DNA of 21,854 nt from CAVPRW01 sp046727435 [NCBI: bacterium] (GCA_046727435.1 JBKPCR010000357.1:1-21854), one strand, 5' to 3'; shown: positions 5,923-13,769, counted from the first letter of the stretch. Translations and numbers: made by a program. The notes: generated from the letters alone by a model not told the origin.

Positions 5923-8900
5923 TCACGATGCATGTTCGCCCTGCCATTGCACTTCGTACAACCGGGCGCGGCCTGAGAGGCCCTTGAGAGCGATACGGCC
6001 ACGGTCGGCGAAGGCAAAGCCTTTGCCTGCAACAAGCTGGTAGATGACGTCGGAGACGAGGATCTGGCCGGGTTGGGCACGGGTGCAGATACGGAAGGCA
6101 GTGTGAACAGCCGTGCCGAAGAGTCGTCCCTCAGTAGGGATGGGCTCACCAGCGTTGAGGCCTATGCGCACACGGATAGTACAGTCAGGATGTTCTTGGT
6201 TGTGCTTGGCGAAGGTCTTTTGGATGGCCACAGCGCATTCGACTGCACTGGAGGCAGAGAGGAAGGATGCCTCAATGCCGTCGCCGGTGTGCGTGACTTC
6301 GGTTCCGTGGTATCCGCGTATGCAGTCGCGGATGATGGAGTTATGGAGGTGCAGGAGCTCATGCGCTGAAACGTCGCCCAGGTGCTGGAGGGAGGCCATG
6401 GACCCCTCCATATCGGTCACAAGAATGGTGCTGAGTGGTTGAGCTCTGTCCACGCCATCAACGCGGTTAGGTTCAAATGGTGCCTCGATCCCTCTCCGAG
6501 ACGAGATCTGCGAGGCGAGCCCCTGCTCAAACGCATACGCCGTCGCCGCCGCTTCGCTATTGACTCCGACTTTGTTGAAAAGATTGCTCACATAGCCGGC
6601 GACGGTCTCGGGCCGCAGCACAAGATCCTCAGCAATCTTCTGGTTTGTGCGGCCCTCGGCGATATGGAGAAGAACCGCTACCTCACGCTCGCTGAGACTT
6701 CCTGGGTCAGTGGTGCGCGACTGCGATGCCAGGGGTTTTCGACCCTGGAGCACCGCGGCAAGTTGCGTTGCTCGCTGGGCAAAGGGCTCCATGCCCATGT
6801 CGCGAAAGAGGGAGCCCGCTTTTGTCACTAGATCGGTCGCCCGACGGCGGTCGCTCCTCGCACCTCGAGCTGCCAGCATGCGCGCGTAGTCCAGGTACGT
6901 GCGTCCCAGCTCTGGCCGCGCGCCAGCACGAGTTGCCATATCGATGGCCGCTTGAAAGTGGGTTTCCGCGGTATCCCAGCAACGGTTGAGCATGGCGGCG
7001 ACGCCGAGGACACGCGGGATCAGGAATATCCACCCGCTAGAGAATTGGACACCCCGTTCCACTGCTAAGGCAAGCGCCTGGGATGGAAGCTCAGCTATGT
7101 CGGGAGCAGCCATGAGATCGCAAAGTTCTACCAGAGCACAGACGGGGGCCAGGGAGTATATAGTGGTCCCGACCGTTTTCATCAAGCCCTCAGCAAACGG
7201 CTCAATTGTTTCAATTGTCTCATTTACCCTATCTGAGTATGCTCGCAGCAGCTGACGAAATGCCCGGGCATAGGACGGGATAATCGGCCCCACTTCCTGA
7301 AAAACCCGACCCGGCTCGACCAGTAGGTCGAGAGCGTCCTCTGCTTCGGCCCAGGCGCCGCGCAAGGCCCGAGCACAAGCCAGCGCAAACAAGGCCCGAG
7401 TGCCGCCCCAGGGGTAGCCGGAACGGTAAGCCATCAGCATGGTCTCATGGGCACGTCGTTCCGCTGCAGGAAAGTCACCGCGGGCAACGGCCACGGACGC
7501 GAGGTGAGACAATGCTACCGAGTAACCCTCACCCCAATCCTGGGTCTTGCGGGTCAGTTCGCACGCCTCCAGCGCCGCAGCCTCGGCCTCGTCCAACCGT
7601 CCCTGTAGGGTGAGCGCTAGGGGCATTCGCTGGAGGGGCCTGCCTTGGAGGATGAGATCGTCGGCCTGCCGGGCGTGGACGAGTGCATTCTGCCAGCTCT
7701 CCAGTGCTTCCCTCACGTGCAGGGCGCCAATTTGAGCTAGTGCTAGAGTAGAACTGGCACGGGCGCAGAGATAGTCATCCTTGAGGCATTGCCCGATCTC
7801 CAGGGCTCGCTGAGCCATCTCTTTCGCCTTAGCTGCCTGCCCCGCGTTCCAATACGCTTGGCCCATGACTGCTGCGATGCGCCCACGGAGCCCGGGTTCG
7901 CTCCCGCCTAAGGCTGCAAGAACATCTTCCAGCGGCTGCATGTTTACCAGAGTGCCATAGGGGACGGAAGCAAGAGTATAGTGGGTGCGTGTCTTTTCCA
8001 TGAGCGCTCGGGCCAGGCCCCGGATGTCGCCGGCCAGCCGATAGGCCTCAGCAGCCTTTTCGTAATGATCAAGGCAGGGACCCACATCCTGATTCCGGTA
8101 GTGGGCGAGCCCTGCCCAATAGTGAAGCTCTGCCTGATCACAGGGGGAAAGCCGACCGACAGAGTCGGCAACCGACAGCGCCGCTTCATAGTAGCGGGCA
8201 GCTTCACTCCAGGCAAAGACCTTGAAGGCTTGGTCGCCAGCCCGCTGGGCATACTTCACCACAGTTTCCACATCGGCGACCCGGCCAGCTCTGACCAAGT
8301 GATGGGCAATTTCTAGAACATGCGCATCGACGTTATCGGCGTAGAAGCGTTCCAGGGATTGAGCGATCTGGCGATGGATACGCTGGCCTCGCGCTACACT
8401 GGGCTCGTGGTAGAACACATGGCGGATCAAGGGGTGGGCAAACTGGAATGTTTGTCCCCCGCTCAGGAGCAAGCGCTGGCGCACTCCTTCTTCCAATAGA
8501 CTCAACAGTTCTTCTTCGCTAATGCCACTCACAACTTCTAGGGGTTGGAGAGAAAAGCGATCACCCAGAAAGGAGGCCAATATCAAGGCCCTCCGGCAGC
8601 CTTCAGAGAGCTCCTGGAGGTGAGTGACGATAGCGCTCGTGACCTGATCGGGAAGCCGAAGATCGGCGGGGGAAGCAGTGGCTACCAGATAACCACCGCG
8701 CTCCTGCAGGGTTTGCTGCTGTATCAGGTGGTGGAGGACCTCCTGGACAAACAGGGGATTCCCCTGTGTCGCCTCGCTCACAGTAGCGATCAGTTGATGG
8801 GACGGGCGCTCCAAGCCTAGACCTTTCACCAATTCCCGAATCTCAGACTCGTTGAAGCCTGGAAGTGCTGCAGTCTCACAAATGCTCTCGCGTGGGAAGC

Positions 8901-9561
8901 GGGCGACCAGGCGAGCCAGAGCCGTTTCCGGTTCTATCGGCCTGTAGGTGCCAACGATCAACAATGACACCTGCTCCCGAGTGGCTGTATCCGCCACTGT
9001 AAATAAGAGATGGCCGAACAGGTCTAAAGAAGGACGGTCGGCCCAGTGCAGATCGTCGATGACCAAGAGGACCGGACGATGCCGAGCTAGCGTAATGACT
9101 GCGCGGCACACGGTGAGGAATAACTGCAGCTTGTCCTGGTTGCCCTGACCAGAAGCGGATGGGCTGGCAGCGGGGCGGGTTGCCCCATCTCGGTAGAGGA
9201 ACCGGCTGATGACCTCTGCATCCGATCCGAGGGTATGTTCCACGTCCTCGGGCCCCTGCTCCAGCAGGGGACGCAAGGCTTCGATCAAAGGCAGGTAGGG
9301 AAGTGCTAGATCCTCATAACACCGGCCGTAGCCGACTCGGACGCCGCGGCGGCGGGCACCCGAGCGCAACTCTTGGAGCAGTCGCGTCTTGCCAATGCCA
9401 GCCTCCCCTTGGATGAGCATCACCCGAGGATGACCTGCCATGGCGTCCTGAAGGTGGCCGTCTAACCAGGCCAATTCTTGTCCGCGGCCAACAAAAGGCG
9501 GGGTCGTCCGCACGAGATTCGACAGGACCTTACTGCCATCCAGCTCAGGCGGCCTGTCCAT
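5923..9561 (-). CDS. Giant regulator 1: STAND ATPase, TPR, LuxR HTH, C-terminal class III cyclase-like domain
   Basis: The 1212-aa protein begins with PPFVGRGQELAWL and an ATPase module with Walker A GEAGIGKT (52-59) and Walker B LLVIDD (165-170) followed by LHWAD, as in MalT/LuxR-type and adenylate-cyclase-associated predicted ATPases. Residues about 390-940 are helical, TPR-like repeats. A LuxR-type HTH follows, starting LSEREVAVLLHIAEGRTNQ (956-974). The last domain (about 1042-1206) is class III nucleotide-cyclase-like. It keeps both metal Asp residues (D1050 in VTDMEGS, D1094 in TGDG) and R1157. It has Thr1090 where cyclases have the substrate Lys and His1153 where they usually have the transition-state Asn. 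GGGAGG eight bases before ATG 9561 supports the start. It may be a ligand-sensing transcription factor with a nucleotide-sensing or weak cyclase tail. It is followed by its companion gene. Confidence 0.9.
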   Translation of the reverse strand: MDRPPELDGSKVLSNLVRTTPPFVGRGQELAWLDGHLQDAMAGHPRVMLIQGEAGIGKTRLLQELRSGARRRGVRVGYGRCYEDLALPYLPLIEALRPLLEQGPEDVEHTLGSDAEVISRFLYRDGATRPAASPSASGQGNQDKLQLFLTVCRAVITLARHRPVLLVIDDLHWADRPSLDLFGHLLFTVADTATREQVSLLIVGTYRPIEPETALARLVARFPRESICETAALPGFNESEIRELVKGLGLERPSHQLIATVSEATQGNPLFVQEVLHHLIQQQTLQERGGYLVATASPADLRLPDQVTSAIVTHLQELSEGCRRALILASFLGDRFSLQPLEVVSGISEEELLSLLEEGVRQRLLLSGGQTFQFAHPLIRHVFYHEPSVARGQRIHRQIAQSLERFYADNVDAHVLEIAHHLVRAGRVADVETVVKYAQRAGDQAFKVFAWSEAARYYEAALSVADSVGRLSPCDQAELHYWAGLAHYRNQDVGPCLDHYEKAAEAYRLAGDIRGLARALMEKTRTHYTLASVPYGTLVNMQPLEDVLAALGGSEPGLRGRIAAVMGQAYWNAGQAAKAKEMAQRALEIGQCLKDDYLCARASSTLALAQIGALHVREALESWQNALVHARQADDLILQGRPLQRMPLALTLQGRLDEAEAAALEACELTRKTQDWGEGYSVALSHLASVAVARGDFPAAERRAHETMLMAYRSGYPWGGTRALFALACARALRGAWAEAEDALDLLVEPGRVFQEVGPIIPSYARAFRQLLRAYSDRVNETIETIEPFAEGLMKTVGTTIYSLAPVCALVELCDLMAAPDIAELPSQALALAVERGVQFSSGWIFLIPRVLGVAAMLNRCWDTAETHFQAAIDMATRAGARPELGRTYLDYARMLAARGARSDRRRATDLVTKAGSLFRDMGMEPFAQRATQLAAVLQGRKPLASQSRTTDPGSLSEREVAVLLHIAEGRTNQKIAEDLVLRPETVAGYVSNLFNKVGVNSEAAATAYAFEQGLASQISSRRGIEAPFEPNRVDGVDRAQPLSTILVTDMEGSMASLQHLGDVSAHELLHLHNSIIRDCIRGYHGTEVTHTGDGIEASFLSASSAVECAVAIQKTFAKHNQEHPDCTIRVRIGLNAGEPIPTEGRLFGTAVHTAFRICTRAQPGQILVSDVIYQLVAGKGFAFADRGRIALKGLSGRARLYEVQWQGEHAS

Positions 9562-9624
9562 GCCCAGTCCTCCCTTCTCTGGAGAGGCATCTGGAGCCAG
9601 GACACGGGGGGGAAGCCCCCATGT
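9562..9624 (-). promoter_or_regulatory. Structured leader of regulator 1
   Basis: On the minus strand ACATGGGGG, a CTT loop and CCCCC-C-GTGT form a stem-loop (9602-9624) that ends 40 bases before the ATG. It is followed by CCTGGCTCCAGATGCCTCTC and then GAGAAGGGAGG. The leaders of regulators 2 and 3 match the part between stem and Shine-Dalgarno sequence, and each has its own stem-loop at nearly the same distance. This points to a conserved RNA structure or operator, by comparison within the window. Confidence 0.5.
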
Positions 9625-9672
9625 GCCGGAATTTCTTCATGCCAACTTGGCGATCCCACATCCGGTCCATGC

Positions 9673-9716
9673 GTTAGGAATGTCATACGTTTACGCTGAA
9701 TTTCAAGGTCTGTCAA
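9673..9716 (-). promoter_or_regulatory. Candidate promoter of regulator 1
   Basis: Reading the minus strand, TTGACA (9716-9711) is followed after 17 bases by TAAACG (9693-9688), a perfect -35 with a poor -10. TTCCTAAC (9680-9673) follows. The TTGA-to-TTCCTAAC distance, 36 bases, is identical upstream of regulator 3 (20801 and 20765). The conserved spacing is better evidence than the -10 match. Confidence 0.4.
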
Positions 9717-9806
9717 TCTATTTATCAGTGAGTGGAACCATGTCTCATGACAGGCTTTCGGGGTGTTCAGACTTAATCATCATGGTCAAGGGTGAACAGC
9801 TGTCGA

Positions 9807-9955
9807 ACCTTTTGAAAGTTCAAGTTAAGTCACGTCTCTACTGCTGTTGACCCCGTATGGTTGTTCATTCCTGTACCTTCTTTGCAAGCGACATCGCTAA
9901 CCTTGCCGGCTGGGTTTGGCGATGATTGCGAAAGCTTCATATCGATGAGCTAAAC
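9807..9955. other. Intergenic sequence between regulator 1 and the peroxidase region
   Basis: Bases 9625-10023 contain no gene I can support. They hold the candidate regulator 1 promoter, a short element ATCATGGTCAA-N6-ACAGCT at 9779-9801 that recurs at 20991-21013, and the sigma-54-like site at 9956. The bases listed here show nothing further. Confidence 0.4.
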
Positions 9956-9971
9956 TGGCATGGCCCTTGCC
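9956..9971 (+). promoter_or_regulatory. Candidate sigma-54 (-24/-12) promoter
   Basis: TGGCAT-GGCCC-TTGCC has the GG and GC elements exactly ten bases apart and matches the YTGGCACG-N4-TTGCW consensus at most positions, differing at the C of GGCAC and the final W. It points toward the Dyp remnant and the haem peroxidase gene, about 430 bp upstream of the latter. A sigma-54 activator is encoded at 171-1757, but no link between them is shown. Confidence 0.4.
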
Positions 9972-10023
9972 CAGCTCAGATAACTGAGCGAAGGGCGTAC
10001 GTAACCGAAGCATCCATGAAAGC

Positions 10024-10242
10024 ATGATGCGTACCATCCCCTTCGCCGTTCAGCGTGCGGCAGATGCTTCACACCCTGCAGTGCCTGATGAACCAGTGCG
10101 CGCCATCGCCCATATCCAGGGCAACATGTTGGGCGGATCCATGAAAGACTGCCAGATGCTCCTCTTACTTTTGGATTCTTCAACGGCGTGCTACCGCCAG
10201 GCCTGCGGGAGCGTATTTCAGAAGATTCCGCCGACGTTTTGA
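10024..10242 (+). pseudogene. Second Dyp-type peroxidase remnant (N-terminal stump)
   Basis: A 72-codon frame from ATG 10024 contains EPVRAIAHIQGNMLGGSMKD (residues 23-42) and then CQMLLLLL. This resembles the Dyp peroxidase N-terminal signature 'xDIQGNIL-x-G-x-x-KD-x-Q-LLF'. Homology ends at about residue 50 and is followed by unrelated sequence and a stop, so most of the gene has been deleted. A different frame (10188-10382, 64 aa) then runs up to 3 bases before the haem peroxidase ATG and could be the 3' end of whatever gene stood here. This stump differs in sequence from the one at 2911, so they come from different Dyp genes. Confidence 0.6.
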
Positions 10243-10385
10243 TCCCGTGGCAGAACCCCCTGAGACGAGGAGCACGGCAAGCCCGGTCAGGACCTACGGT
10301 TTCTACTCAGCGTTTTTTCGAATCCGGCGACAACGCTCAGCTATCTTGGCGTGCTACGGCTGGTTTGACATGGGGAGGATGACGT

Positions 10386-12014
10386 ATGACAACCACAAGA
10401 CATGGCTCCGAGTTACGAGGCATCGCTCGCGTTGACCGCTCCAGTATAGCCAACGGTCGATTCGGTAGGTTATTTTCAGAGTGTGGCCCGGCCCAAAGCC
10501 CTAAAGAAGACCAAAAAACTGAAGAAGCCCTCGAAGCTCTGGGCAAGACGATGATTCAGCGCGAGTTCGAAAAACGCCGAGGGAAAAAGCTGGACCATCC
10601 TCTCAATGAACTGGAGGAGGAAGATGAAAACCGCACCATCCCCGCTGGGTATACCTATCTCGGGCAGTTCATCGACCACGACATTACCTTTGACCCCGTC
10701 TCGAGTTTGCAGGCGTTCAACGATCCCCATGCTTTAGAGGATTTCCGTACCCCCAGGCTTGATCTGGACTCGATCTATGGTCGGGGGCGGGACGATCAGC
10801 CGTACCTCTATACGAAGGCAAGTCAGCGACTGGAATTCCTGCTGGGTGAGAAGCGCCAGCCCCCCAGGTCCACCCACAAACGACACGATCTGCCGCGGAA
10901 TCGGGAAGAGGTCGCGCTGATCGGCGATCCACGCAACGATGAAAATAGGATCGTGAGTCAGTTGCATGCCCTCTTTCTGCAGTTTCATAACAAAGTGGTA
11001 GACAGGTTGCGGCGTCAGCAGGACACGATGACCAACAATGAGCTTTTTGAGGAAGCGCAGCGCATCGTGCGCTGGCACTATCAGTGGATTGTCTTACATG
11101 ACTACTTGCCGAAAATCGTCGGGGAACCGATGGGGCAGGCAGTCCTCAACCCCAAGGAACCCGCCTTCCCCAGGCTGCGCTTCTTCCGGCCCAAGTCGGG
11201 CCAAGCTTATATGCCGGTCGAATTTTCCGCGGCCGCGTTTCGCTTCGGACACTCGATGGTCAGACCAAGCTATGCCTTAAGCACAACCGTACAGCAAGGG
11301 AGCGATGCCCGATTTCATCGCATTCCGCTCTTCTCATACTTCTTTGATCAGAATGAAGAAAGGGCGTTCGATGCCCTACGCCCCGAAGAGAAACAACGGC
11401 TCAGCTTAAACGGGTTGCAACCGCTGCCACCGAGCTGGGGAATCGATTGGGATTTCTTTTTCGGCGACGCGAGGGCGCTCAGTCCCGATGATGACCGCCC
11501 AAAGCTCCCTCAACCGAGTTATCGGATCGATACCAAGCTTGTCGATCCGCTGACGCAGTTGCCGAGCTTTACCGATATTCGTTCACTGGCACATCGCAAC
11601 CTGGTACGCGGGCGAAGGCTAGGGCTTCCTAGCGGACAAGCGGTGGCGAAGGTCATTGCTCAGGCCTTCCCGACGACAAAAATACTGAATCGAGAGGAAC
11701 TATGGGCAGAGCGCTTCGACCTTCTCAAGGAGTTCCCGCACCTTGAAGATAACACTCCGCTGTGGTTCTACATTCTCAGAGAGGCCGAATTGGAGATACG
11801 CCAAGGGTATGAACATGACAAGTTCAAGGGACACCATCTCGGGCCGGTCGGTGGACGGATCGTCGCCGAGGTGTTAGTGGGCTTGGCATACTACGACCGC
11901 CATGCGTATCTCAGACAGTGTCCAGACTGGACCCCGGAAGCATGGATCGCGCCAGATAAGTCAACGAAGCCGTTTACGATGGCCGACTTGGTGCGTTTCG
12001 TGGACGGCCAGTAG
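10386..12014 (+). CDS. Animal-type haem peroxidase family protein (peroxidase-cyclooxygenase superfamily)
   Basis: The 542-aa protein should bind haem and use H2O2 to oxidise halide or organic substrates. It has GQFIDHDITFDP (93-104), giving the distal His98 and the haem-ester Asp97 by analogy with myeloperoxidase. GDPRNDE (180-186) provides the catalytic Arg183 and second haem-ester Glu186. LHALFLQFHN follows at 193-202. FRFGHS (285-290) gives the proximal His289. LAHRNLVRGRRLGLPSGQ (401-418) matches the RGRDHGLP region. All key residues are present, so it is probably active. There is no signal peptide, unlike secreted animal enzymes. The start has GGGAGGA about eight bases upstream. The preceding remnant is a Dyp stump, so two unrelated peroxidases may once have been neighbours. 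The physiological substrate is unknown. Confidence 0.92.
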   Translation: MTTTRHGSELRGIARVDRSSIANGRFGRLFSECGPAQSPKEDQKTEEALEALGKTMIQREFEKRRGKKLDHPLNELEEEDENRTIPAGYTYLGQFIDHDITFDPVSSLQAFNDPHALEDFRTPRLDLDSIYGRGRDDQPYLYTKASQRLEFLLGEKRQPPRSTHKRHDLPRNREEVALIGDPRNDENRIVSQLHALFLQFHNKVVDRLRRQQDTMTNNELFEEAQRIVRWHYQWIVLHDYLPKIVGEPMGQAVLNPKEPAFPRLRFFRPKSGQAYMPVEFSAAAFRFGHSMVRPSYALSTTVQQGSDARFHRIPLFSYFFDQNEERAFDALRPEEKQRLSLNGLQPLPPSWGIDWDFFFGDARALSPDDDRPKLPQPSYRIDTKLVDPLTQLPSFTDIRSLAHRNLVRGRRLGLPSGQAVAKVIAQAFPTTKILNREELWAERFDLLKEFPHLEDNTPLWFYILREAELEIRQGYEHDKFKGHHLGPVGGRIVAEVLVGLAYYDRHAYLRQCPDWTPEAWIAPDKSTKPFTMADLVRFVDGQ

Positions 12015-12035
12015 TGTTGCCTCCACATCCATATG

Positions 12036-12155
12036 CGCCCCACGGGGGTGCTGACCGCTGATCACTTTGGAGTGCTCTATCTGGCGTCCGACGAGTCGTC
12101 CTACATGACCGGCAGCGAGCTAGTGATCGATGGTGGATGGAGGGCCGCAGTAGCG
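12036..12155 (+). pseudogene. Short-chain dehydrogenase/reductase, C-terminal remnant
   Basis: The plus strand encodes GVLYLASDESSYMTGSELVI and DGGWRA, the standard C-terminal end of SDR oxidoreductases (LASDxSSYxTGxxLxVDGG). Nothing upstream in this frame is SDR-like: the Rossmann fold and the YxxxK active site are absent. No stop follows the GGW motif, since the frame runs into the antisense of the CoA-transferase gene. It is a 40-codon stump squeezed between the convergent peroxidase and CoA-transferase genes. Confidence 0.8.
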
Positions 12156-12161
12156 GTGGGC

Positions 12162-13328
12162 TTAGATTACCCCCTCCTGCCGCAGCTCACGGATCTGGTC
12201 GGTGTCGTAGCCCAGGTCGAGCAAAATCTCGTCCGTGTGTTCCCCCTTCTCGGGCGTCGCGCTCACGACTTTTCCGGGGGTGCGGGAGAGCGTGACCGGG
12301 ATACCTAGCAGCTTCAGGCGACCGAGCTTGGGGGAATCCACCTCTTGGACGAGATTGCTCAGGTGCTTGACCTGTTCGTTCTTGAAGGTTTGATCGATCT
12401 GCAAAATCGGCCCGGCCGGCACACCCGCATGGTTCAACCGCTCCACCGCCTCCTCCATGGTCCAGTCTTGGAGCATCTCTTCGATTGCGGCCTTGAGCAG
12501 ATCGCGGTTCTTATAGCGTTCGGCCGGGGTGGCAAAGCGGGAGTCGTCAACTAGTTCGGGGGCGCCAAGGGCCTTGCACAACCGCCTATAGATGTGTTGG
12601 CCCGCAGCCTGGATGATGACCCGGCCGTCTTTCACTTGAAACACCCCAGCCGGTAGGCTGGTGGGGTGGTTGTTGCCCGCGGGCGGCGGCACTTCCTTCG
12701 CTATAAGCCAGCGGGTGGCCTGAAAATCCAGCATCGCGATCTGAGCTTCTAGCAGCGACGTGTGGACCCATTGGCCTTCACCTGAATGCTCCCGCTCCAG
12801 AAGGGCGATTAGTATACCCTGGGCCAGGAGGATGCCCGCGCAGAGGTCGGCGATGGGGATCCCCACCAGCAGGGGGCCGGTTTCCTCAGTGCCGGTGACG
12901 CTCATCAAGCCGCCCATGCCTTGCGCAATCTGATCGAAGCCGGGCCGATTGGCATATGGGCCTGTCTGGCCAAAGCCGGATAAGCTGGCATAGATCAGCC
13001 GTGGGTTAATAGACCTGAGAGCCGGGTAGTCGATTCCCAACCGCACCTTCACATGGGGGCGGAAATTCTCCACCAGGACATCTGCATCCTGCACAAGTCG
13101 CTTGAGGAGCGCTTTGCCGCGAGGATCCTTGAGGTTCAACGTCATGCTGCGTTTGTTCCGGTGCAGATTTTGAAAGTCAAAGCCGTGTCGGCCCATTACG
13201 TCGTCATATTCAATCGCCTCCACTCTGATGATTTGCGCGCCCATATCGCTGAGTTGCCGGATACATGTGGGGCCGGAGCGCGCGCGGGTCAAATCGATGA
13301 TCTTGATATGTTCGAGTGGTCGAGCCAT
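12162..13328 (-). CDS. CaiB/BaiF family (III) CoA-transferase
   Basis: The 388-aa protein transfers CoA between acyl-CoA and a carboxylic acid (formyl-CoA:oxalate, carnitine or related acids). It opens with MARPLEHIKIIDLTRARSGP, where many family members have 'VLDLTRVLAGP'. GADVIKVE appears as AQIIRVE, followed by NRNKRSMTLNLKDP-type HRNKRSMTLNLKDPRG (56-71), VLVENFRP (84-91) and PGFDQIAQGMGGLMSVTG (129-146). The catalytic Asp is D161 in IADLCAG. LLEREHSGEGQWV (176-188) and the C-terminal AGVPAGPI are also standard, and length is normal. The start has AAGGA nine bases before ATG 13328. Substrate cannot be told from sequence. It converges on the peroxidase gene, with only the SDR stump between them. 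Confidence 0.93.
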   Translation of the reverse strand: MARPLEHIKIIDLTRARSGPTCIRQLSDMGAQIIRVEAIEYDDVMGRHGFDFQNLHRNKRSMTLNLKDPRGKALLKRLVQDADVLVENFRPHVKVRLGIDYPALRSINPRLIYASLSGFGQTGPYANRPGFDQIAQGMGGLMSVTGTEETGPLLVGIPIADLCAGILLAQGILIALLEREHSGEGQWVHTSLLEAQIAMLDFQATRWLIAKEVPPPAGNNHPTSLPAGVFQVKDGRVIIQAAGQHIYRRLCKALGAPELVDDSRFATPAERYKNRDLLKAAIEEMLQDWTMEEAVERLNHAGVPAGPILQIDQTFKNEQVKHLSNLVQEVDSPKLGRLKLLGIPVTLSRTPGKVVSATPEKGEHTDEILLDLGYDTDQIRELRQEGVI

Positions 13329-13438
13329 CCGCTGCCGTCCTTATCGTTCAATCGATTCGCCGCGAGCCTGAAGGACTTTCTTGGGTCGAAGAGCATCTCG
13401 GCCGTTCGACGTGTGAGGTCCTTGAGATCTTCATTCAT
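13289..13438 (-). CDS. Possible small protein overlapping the CoA-transferase start
   Basis: A 49-aa frame starts at ATG 13438 with GAAGGA eight bases upstream and runs 40 bp into the CoA-transferase gene in another frame. The product is charged (MNEDLKDLTRRTAEMLFD at the start) with no membrane segment. I do not recognise it. It could be a small coupled protein, a leader peptide, or the stump of a larger gene; the good ribosome-binding site and overlap are the only support. Confidence 0.35.
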   Translation of the reverse strand: MNEDLKDLTRRTAEMLFDPRKSFRLAANRLNDKDGSGWLDHSNISRSSI

Positions 13439-13769
13439 GTGCGCCTTCCTTCGAGGCTGGCACCTCGGACAGATTGCCGTCCATGCCGCAGGCTCAATTA
13501 TATCACAGCAGCCGGCCCACGAATTGGCTGCGGGAGAAAGCCCCAAGCCCTGCGGCCCGTTTCTGTGCTTGGCCGAATTCCTGCTCTTTGCGAGCCACGC
13601 TTGCCGGCAAGGAACGGCCTTCGAGCGCAGAGAACTGCGAAATGTGGGAACTTGAGCAGAAAGCTGCCGTAGCAGCGACACAAATCTGGCGCCCTGGTAA
13701 AAATGTTGACATCGGATGAAAAGCCGGTGAAAATCAGAATCATCTAGGACACCTCGGGCGCCAGACCTC
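13439..13769. other. Intergenic region between CoA-transferase and regulator 2
   Basis: No gene is supported. The several open frames on both strands are mutually overlapping and have no family resemblance. TTGACA at 13706-13711 with GAAAAT 17 bases later is a possible plus-strand promoter, but the hairpin at 13777 lies between it and regulator 2. The 5' control region of the CoA-transferase or small gene must also be here. Confidence 0.4.
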
